A stretch of DNA of 64,000 bases from Verticillium longisporum. Taxonomy: Eukaryota > Ascomycota > Sordariomycetes > Glomerellales > Plectosphaerellaceae. The notes beneath the pieces are model-generated. The model was not told the origin of the DNA and ran no database searches. It saw only the letters and a program-made list of their open reading frames with translations. Positions 57,684 to 64,000 of the stretch are shown piece by piece (the first letter of the stretch is position 1; every line of letters starts with the position of its first letter). The stretch spans positions 1,240,001-1,304,000 of the forward strand of contig JAETXT010000014.1 of assembly GCA_019188255.1 (NCBI GenBank), written 5' to 3'. The position numbers and the translations under genes are program-made.

Positions 57684-58580
57684 ATGCCCGTCCGCAGTAC
57701 AGTCAACGCATGCACCAAGCCCTTCATGTCAGCCGACAGCATCACCTACCTAGGCCTCACCCACAGCGGGGCCTACGCCCGTCCGACCACGGCCAAGACT
57801 GACACCCAACCCAGCGGCTCGCCCTCGTCCTCGGCCTCCTCAGACGACCTGTCCACCGGCCCCACGGGCGCCGAGTACTTTCCGCATCGCCCAAAGTCCC
57901 TCTCGGGCATCGCCCTGCGCGCCTTCCTCCTCGGCGCAGCCCTGTCCGTGTCGGCGCTCGGCGCCGTCGTGCTGCCCTCCCCCTACTGGCGCCTCCCCTT
58001 CTTCACAGCCGCCCTCTCGCTCTTCCACTTTCTCGAGTTCTGCACGACGCCCGCCTACAACACGCCCGAGGCCGACGTCAAGGCCTTCCTCCTGACCGCC
58101 AACTGGCCCGCCTACGCCATCGCCCACGCCGTCGCCGTCGCCGAGTGCGCCCTGACGTCCCTCCTGCTGCCGTCGTACGCCTGGGCGGCGGCGCTGCCGG
58201 CGCTGCCGCGCACGGCGCTGCTCGCCGCGGGCTTCGCCCTCGTGGCCGTGGGCCAGGTGGTGCGGACGGCGGCCATGATCACGGCGGGCCGCAGCTTCAA
58301 CCACACGGTGCAGCACCGCCGCGCCGCGTCGCACGCGCTCGTCACGTCCGGCATCTACGCCTGGTTCCGCCACCCGAGCTATTTCGGCTTCTTCTGGTGG
58401 GCCGTCGGCACGCAGCTCGTGCTCGGCAACGTGCTGTCACTCGCCGGCTACGCGTTTGTCCTGTGGAAGTTCTTCTCCGGACGCATCCGGCACGAGGAGG
58501 AGCTGCTTGTTCGGTTCTTTGGGAGGGAGTATGAGGAGTACCGGCGCAGGGTCGGCACCAGGATGCCGTTTTGCGGGTGA
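57684..58580 (+). CDS. STE14: Protein-S-isoprenylcysteine O-methyltransferase
   Basis: Predicted 298-residue ER membrane enzyme, single exon, which methylates the C-terminal prenylcysteine of CAAX proteins such as Ras and a-factor type pheromones using S-adenosylmethionine. The N-terminal 70 residues are Ser/Thr/Pro-rich; five or more hydrophobic segments follow. Catalytic-domain landmarks: HFLEFCTTPAYN, ITAGRSFNHTVQHRRA, HALVTSGIYAWFRHPSYFGFF (the RHPxYxG signature of ICMT) and EEELLVRFFGREYEEYRRRV near the C-terminus. The C-terminus GTRMPFCG matches the family's usual end. The GC content and codon use are strongly biased to C/G at third positions. The gene is convergent with DGAT1, with 242 bases between the stops. 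Confidence 0.95.
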   Translation: MPVRSTVNACTKPFMSADSITYLGLTHSGAYARPTTAKTDTQPSGSPSSSASSDDLSTGPTGAEYFPHRPKSLSGIALRAFLLGAALSVSALGAVVLPSPYWRLPFFTAALSLFHFLEFCTTPAYNTPEADVKAFLLTANWPAYAIAHAVAVAECALTSLLLPSYAWAAALPALPRTALLAAGFALVAVGQVVRTAAMITAGRSFNHTVQHRRAASHALVTSGIYAWFRHPSYFGFFWWAVGTQLVLGNVLSLAGYAFVLWKFFSGRIRHEEELLVRFFGREYEEYRRRVGTRMPFCG

Positions 58581-58822
58581 GGGCATGCCATTTTGCGGGT
58601 GAGGGTAAGCCTTTTTGTCTGAAGGCTGATGCATGTCTCTGCTGGACGTGTGCAGAGCGTTACATAGAGTAGTTGGAGGGTGGCGGGGGCGTAGGCCAGT
58701 AGGTGGCATGTGTGAATAGAATGGAACGAGGAACATGGTCAAGTCACTTCTGGTCAGGCAAACGCCTGCTCTTGTCTACTCAAATCTATATCTTGGTCGC
58801 GATTGTCGAGTCTCCTCATTGT

Positions 58823-60582
58823 TCACGATGTCCCCGGCGTCGTGAGCGCCATCTGCCGCGACACGCTCCCGTACTTGGCCTGCCACGCGTAAAAGTACAT
58901 GAGTGCCGCAAACGGCTGGCCCAGGATGGTGAAGGATATCCAAAAGATGCAGTTGCCAATCATGCGGCCCGTCGGCGTCTTCATCTTCTCGAGTGGCGTC
59001 GTGATGGCGATGAGCGGCAGCTGCAGCAGCATGCCAAGGAATGCGACACCTAACTCTGTTAGCATGGCTTTGTTTCCCCAGAGCCCATGACAAACCAGAC
59101 GTACCAATAATGTTGTGGGTCGGGACGCCGACGAGCACCTCGTGCAGCACGGCCGAGAGGAAAAAGACGGCGACGCTCGCGACAAAGGGGCTCCACCCGC
59201 GCCCGACCATGGGCGAGTAGACGTGGCGGCGGAAGTACTGCGAGACGGGCTTGTTCCAGGTGCGCCAGTAGGTGCCGAGGCTGTCGTCGTAGAAAGACCT
59301 GTCACCGAAGCGCATGACCTCGGCGAGGGCGTTGAGGAACGACTGGAACAGGGCGAAGAAGCCGGCCAGCCAGATGACGAGGGAAATGGTCGACAGCTTC
59401 ATGAGGCGCTCCATAATGTTGGTAATGTCAAGAGAGGCAATCTTGTCGAGCGAGTTGAGAAGAACGGGCGCAGCATACTGCGCGCTTGCGAACCAGATGA
59501 AGACGCTCAGGCAAAAGACCTCGCCCAAGCGTTTGGCGACGAAAATCCACCGAATCTTGTCGGTGCGTGGGTAGGCGGGCTGGTAGACGAGGGTGGGCGC
59601 CCACCAGAAGTAAACGAGGTTGCTCATCGTGATGTTCTCCGGGTAAGGGCACTTTTGGTAAATCTCGGGCATGGCGTCGAGCTCACCCTTGACGGGATGG
59701 AGATAGGCGTGACGGAGGTCGCGGTTGGTGAAGGCGTACGAGGACGTCTTGAGCCAGACGATGACGGCATGGAGCTCGGTCAGAGTGCCGATCAGGGGTG
59801 GTAAATGTTGAAATACACAACGAGCGTCGTGACCGCCAGGGCGAGCGTGATGTTGAGAGCGTGCGCCCAGGCGACGATCTTCCATGTCGACTTGAACCTG
59901 GCGCTCTGGTCATGGGTCGGACTCGCACTGCCGTCTTTGGTCTTGACGCGAGACCCGCGCGCTTGGTGTGCGGCAACGAGTTCGATGAGATAGGCGGCGA
60001 AGAGATGGCATGGAATGAGAAAGTAGAGGCCCAGGCCAAGAAGGATGTCAGACCTGCGAAAGTCATGGCAGTGGAGACATATCAAGACGCCATACTGAGA
60101 AAGACGTTAGATCGAGGCATCATGAGTGACCATTGACGGGGGAGAAACGGTACCTTTTGCAGGTTTTCAATCATCAAACGTAGGTTTCCCACGACTGGAC
60201 ATGAAGCGTCAGCATGTCAATTTCTCACATGAGTTGCCCCGACGTGGGGAAACGGATGGAAGATGGGGCGAGTCATACCCAGCACGATGACCATGAGGTT
60301 CCTGAACCCAAGGAAACTAGGAGCGGCAGTGGAGTCGTGGCTCAATGTTGAGGGGCGGAGCTGAGAGTGAACGGCGACGACATGTCGATACTTTTTCTGG
60401 AGTGCCTTTCTCAACTCATCCGTGGTGGCCTTCGTGACGTCGGCTGGGGTCTCGGATGTGGTGCCGTTGCTTTTCTGATTCTGGAGAGGGACGGGTCGGC
60501 GGGTGGGCTGAGGGGCAGCCGAGCTGTCGCTGTCCACGCTGGTGACGGTCGCCGAGTTCATGACGGGCGATATCAATCCCAT
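58823..60582 (-). CDS. DGA1-type DGAT1: Diacylglycerol O-acyltransferase 1 (MBOAT), one apparent frameshift
   Basis: Predicted 520-residue ER enzyme of the DGAT1/ACAT branch of MBOAT, making triacylglycerol from diacylglycerol and acyl-CoA. Exons are 60582-60279, 60194-60154, 60094-59105 and 59049-58823; the three introns (84, 59 and 55 bases) keep frame. Landmarks: YRHVVAVHSQLRPSTLSHD, SFLGFRNLMVIVLV, GVLICLHCHDFRRSDILLGLG, YPRTDKIRWIFVAKRLGE, and SAVLHEVLVGVPTHNIIG with the catalytic His. The frame breaks at a run of four G on plus (59795-59798); one added base joins VVYFNIYHP to LIGTLTELHAVIV and gives an exact multiple of three. Odd: where the family has FYxDWWN followed by about two residues before SLGTYW, this gene reads FGDRSFYDDSLGTYWRTWN, so WWN is absent. 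The start may alternatively be the ATG at 60561. Confidence 0.88.
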
Positions 60583-62100
60583 CAATTGAATGACGGCCTG
60601 AAACGAATTGATCAAAGGCAAATAATTTCTGTCGGACCTCGAAAGAGGCACACACAGAGAGAGAGAGAGAAAGCAAAACAATGAGGGAACCAAGGACAAC
60701 CACTTTAAAAAAAAAATAGGATGTCAGGCCAAGGGAGATCCAGGGACCTATATGGGCGGTTGAAGCCGAATCAGTGGCGGAGGGGGCGATAAGATAGGAA
60801 TGAGCAGGAAGGAGGAAGTAGCAGGTGCGGCCGGCAGTAATGCGACGACAGTAGTGGGATGAATGGTGGGATTGAGACAACCCAAAGGCGAGAGAGCAAG
60901 CGAGAATTAAAAAGACGACGGTAGATCAAACACGAGCCGCCGAGGTACCAATCGACTCTGTTCAGTCTTCGGGCCACCAACTACCAGGTAAGGTAAGGCG
61001 AGGCAAGGCAAAGCATGGCATGGATGGTAGGCAAACATGTACCTCAGACGAGACCATACGCGGCGCAGGCCTAGGGAGTGGCGGACGGGGCGGAGTTCCA
61101 ATCAACCCCTCCTCGGGACCGTTGATGCACTTGGTGCAGGAAAACACACTGGTTCAATGACACTTGGTTCCGAACCGACTTGGCGGGCTGTTATCAATCA
61201 AAACGACGTTGGCCATGAGCTCGAGCGTGTGCTGTCGTGGAATGATGAGACTACGTGGGGGGAAAGGGAGCAGCAATTGGAAGGGGAATGCAGGCTGCAG
61301 GACAGGATTGCATCTTTTCTCTTTTTTGCTTTCCTTCCAATGACTGGCAGCACGGCCTGGCCATCGATTGTCCATTCTCCTAGTGGTCTCCTGCAAGCCA
61401 CGGAATTGCCTGCACCCTGAGGTGCTGCATGCAGTCGACCTTGTTGGGATGTCCGAGGGTGTAGGTGTGTGCGTGTGTGCTGTACATGTATGCCCAGGTA
61501 CTAAGCGTGCATCAGTGTACCATGTAGCTCCATCGTTCCAGCGCCTTAGCGTCCCCAACTGCAGCAGCCCTTCAGCGGCCTTCAGTGGGACGCCGACGAC
61601 CCACCAACTGCTTCTGGCGGCTGCGGGTCGCCCTCCAGCCGGAGGCCCTACAGTCGGAGGCCCTACAGCCGGATAGCGCCCCAGTGCATGTCCAGGCCCT
61701 CCACTCGGCCTCCCTGTGGGTGAGGTAGGTGGGTAGCGAGCTGCCTAGCCTGCGGGCTGTGGCTGAACTCTGCTGTCACATGTGAAATCGCCTCGTTCTC
61801 TGAATGTAGGTGGAGCGAGCGCCTTGGGCCTCGACGCCGAAGTTTTTCCTCGATAAGAATGGAGAGCTTTATCTCCATGTGACCAGCACCATGGCCCGTG
61901 CCACAACGCGCTTCACTTCCTCTTGTCATTGGCGACGTTCCTGTGCCTTGTAGCCCAAAGAAGGGCTCATCTTCAAGAGCTGAGGATATTGTCCATCACC
62001 ATATCTCATCACAGGCCGCCAGCTATCGACTCGCGTCATCGTCAAAGTATCGCTTTCTATATCTGCCTCGAGACATACTCTTTCTTCATGAGATAGCGTC
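60583..62100. other. Divergent intergenic region DGAT1/PFS2
   Basis: No gene recognised. It includes a short GA repeat near 60656 and an A-rich tract near 60706 in what should be the DGAT1 leader, plus a 15-bp tandem repeat at 61640-61673. The remainder is the PFS2 promoter region. Confidence 0.5.
61640..61673. repeat. 15-bp tandem repeat
   Basis: Two and a quarter copies of CGGAGGCCCTACAGT/C. Short and intergenic. Confidence 0.8.
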
Positions 62101-64000
62101 ATGGCGTATGAACCCCGTGGGGATTACTCCCGTCGAGGAGGTCCCGACGGTGATGATCTCCATCAGCCGAGAGCCGTGAGAGGCCGCCGTAGGTATCCCT
62201 CATGATGAAGAGTCTCACGACACCAGCTCACAAGTTCCAGGCCCCGTTACTGACTATGGCGCCACCGTCTCTCAGTGGATGCGCGACCGCAATCCTGGCA
62301 CGGGCTTCTTTTCAAATGAGGAGGCTGAGAAGCCGTCTGCCAGCTACATCTCCGACGTAAGAAATCGTCCATCCGTTTCGCGACCCCGTCTCACAAACTC
62401 CAGTTCCACCCACCAGCAACCACGACGGGTGACCTGCATGATGCCCTGCCCGTGAAGCACCTTCATTCCTCTCTTAACAAGATCAAGCACCCCGTCAACG
62501 TCGTTCGATGGACACCCGAGGGCCGTCGCCTGTTGACCGCCTCGAGCAGTGGCGAGTTCACCCTCTGGAACGGCACAGGCTTCAACTTTGAGACCATCAT
62601 GCAGGCGCACGATTCTGCCATCCGCACTCTCGCCTACTCGCACAACAACGACTGGCTCCTTTCGGCTGACCACGACGGCATCGTCAAGTACTGGCAACCA
62701 AACTTTAACAATCTGCAGAGCATCACGGCGCACAACGATCCGATTCGAGACCTCGCTTTCGCGCCAAACGACTCGAAATTCGTCACCGCTTGCGACGACT
62801 CGTCACTCAAGATTTTCGACTTTGCCGGAGGTGTTGAGGAATCTGTGCTCAAGGGCCACGGCTGGGACGCCAAGAGCTGCGACTGGCACCCCTACAAGGG
62901 TCTCCTGGTGTCTGGTTCCAAGGACCACTTGGTCAAGCTGTGGGACCCCAGGACAGGCCGCTGCCTGACGACATTGCACGGTCACAAGAACACCATCACC
63001 AAGACTCTCTTCGAGAAGGTCCAGGGCGACTGCCTCGCCACGTCGGCTCGGGACCAGACCGCCCGCGTCTTCGATCTGCGCATGATGCGCGATGTGTGTC
63101 TGCTCAAGGGACATGAGAAGGACATTTCGACCCTGACTTGGCACCCCCAGCACGCCAACCTCCTCACAACAGGCGGCCACGACGGCTCGCTCCACCACTA
63201 CATCACCGATCAACCCAACACACCGCCCGGCCAGAATGCCGGCATCGCCCCCTACGACACGACAGACCCGTCCGGCACGACTGCCCAGACGATATACCCG
63301 TCTCACAAGGTTCCCTTTGCCCATGATTTTGCCATCTGGTCACTCGACTGGCATCCCCTGGGCCACATCCTCGCATCCGGCTCCAACGACAGGATTACCC
63401 GCTTCTGGTCCCGCTCCAGGCCAGGTGACACAGACGTCCTCCAGGACAGGTATCACATCGGCGAGGCCGCCGCCGAAGCACAGGGAACCTGGGACCGCCG
63501 CGGCATGCGTCGCCAGCGCCAGGAGGAAGAGGAGCAGGAGATGGAGGACGAAGCCGAGGGTCTCGTCGACCAGAAGATGCCTCTCAAGCAGCCCGCCGTC
63601 CCAGGCTTCCCAGGTCTCCCCGGTCTGCCCGGCCTACCCGGCCTACCCGGCCTCCCAGGCCTCGCAGGCCTACCAGGCCTCCCGCAGCCCAACGGCACGC
63701 ACCCTGTGCCACCCCCCCCCATGATCCCCGGCGTCGGCGGCGCGGCCCTGCCCCCTCTCCCCCTCCCCCTCCCCCGCCTCAACGGTGCACCGCCGCTCCC
63801 GCTCCCGGGCGGCATCGATCCCAGCAACCCAGCCGACCTCGCCAAGATTGCCGAGATGATCCAGAAGGCAGGCGGCACCCTGCCACCTCCTCCACCAGGC
63901 GGTTTCCCGCCACCCCCGCCCGGCAGCATGATCCCTCCGCCGGGCTTCGTGCCGCCGCCGGGCATGCCGCACGGCTTCCCGCCGCCACCGCCGCCCGTGC
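62101..64000 (+). CDS. PFS2: Polyadenylation factor subunit 2 (Pfs2/WDR33), 3' end beyond window
   Basis: WD40 subunit of the cleavage and polyadenylation factor, which with the zinc-finger subunit (yeast Yth1) recognises the polyadenylation signal in nuclear pre-mRNA. Exons are 62101-62188, 62241-62356 and 62404 to the window edge. The introns (52 and 47 bases) restore RGRRPVTDYGATVSQWM and then the segment before HLHSSLNKIKHPVNVVRW. At least six WD repeats are visible: TASSSGEFTLWNG, LLSADHDGIVKYWQ, FVTACDDSSLKIFDF, LLVSGSKDHLVKLWDP, LATSARDQTARVFDLR, NLLTTGGHDGSLHHY and ILASGSNDRITRFWS. They are followed by a Gln/Glu-rich helix (about residues 435-455), a collagen-like PGLPGLPGLPG run and Pro-rich tail, as in Sordariomycete homologues. 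The stop lies past base 64000, so the C-terminus is missing. No disruption is seen. Confidence 0.96.

Noticed and set aside
59115..59804. 229-codon open frame on plus opposite DGAT1
   Set aside because: Antisense shadow of a well-supported DGAT1 exon; composition dominated by Gly/Glu/Val from the reverse of membrane-coding sequence.

Overview
The window looks like chromosomal DNA of a filamentous ascomycete, most likely a Sordariomycete. I base this on many short introns (about 47-85 bases, GTATGT/GTAAGT donors, CTAAC or CTGAC branch sites, CAG/TAG acceptors), dispersed rather than rDNA-linked 5S genes, and conserved proteins that resemble Sordariomycete homologues from memory. No database was available, so the genus is left open.

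Layout: 1-3560 (-) RSE1 (SF3b/U2 snRNP), cut by the left edge; 3916-5543 (+) MSS51; 6326-9828 (+) a PXA-domain membrane protein with one 1.56 kb intron; 11485-13357 (-) a CENP-B/psq-type HTH DNA-binding protein; 13.4-20.7 kb no supportable gene; 20704-22286 (-) RBG1/DRG1 GTPase; 23192-27973 (-) HOS4-like ankyrin/coiled-coil protein; 29004-29866 (+) ALKBH6-like dioxygenase; 29896-30894 (-) DFG10/SRD5A3 polyprenol reductase; 31815-33542 (+) a disrupted DUF2235 hydrolase; 34429-36256 (-) a type II membrane putative glycosyltransferase; 39154-40439 (+) a triose-phosphate/nucleotide-sugar transporter-family protein; 41911-44315 (+) a large uncharacterised fungal protein; 44570-44688 and 45107-45225 (-) two 5S rRNA genes; 45.3-50.7 kb no supportable gene; 50715-52048 (+) a repeat-rich GPI-type cell-surface protein; 53092-55160 (-) PEX8; 55546-56041 (+) TMEM170-like; 56048-56812 (-) a maltose-type O-acetyltransferase; 57684-58580 (+) STE14/ICMT; 58823-60582 (-) DGAT1; 62101-64000 (+) PFS2, cut by the right edge.

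Most genes are unlinked housekeeping functions: mRNA splicing and 3'-end formation (RSE1, PFS2), translation (RBG1, MSS51, 5S), lipid and prenyl metabolism (DGAT1, DFG10, STE14), peroxisomes (PEX8) and chromatin (HOS4). The part that looks accessory is about 31-36.3 kb (DUF2235 protein and glycosyltransferase, with a cluster of ACCTAGGT palindromes just upstream).

Main oddities: (1) two in-frame TAG codons, one in RSE1 and one in the DUF2235 gene exactly where a conserved Trp (TGG) belongs, making the latter a candidate for the A-to-I UAG-to-UGG mRNA editing known from Sordariomycete sexual development; (2) six places in five genes where exactly one base seems to be missing, mostly in short homopolymers, which argues for residual assembly indels; (3) a DGAT1 that lacks the WWN part of the FYxDWWN signature; (4) two successive 168-nt exons of matching phase in the cell-surface protein; (5) a diverged 5S gene pair whose first copy keeps a helix through paired changes; (6) unusual introns (a GC-AG intron needed for the ALKBH6 iron site, a stop-free 48-nt intron in DFG10, the 1.56 kb PXA intron).
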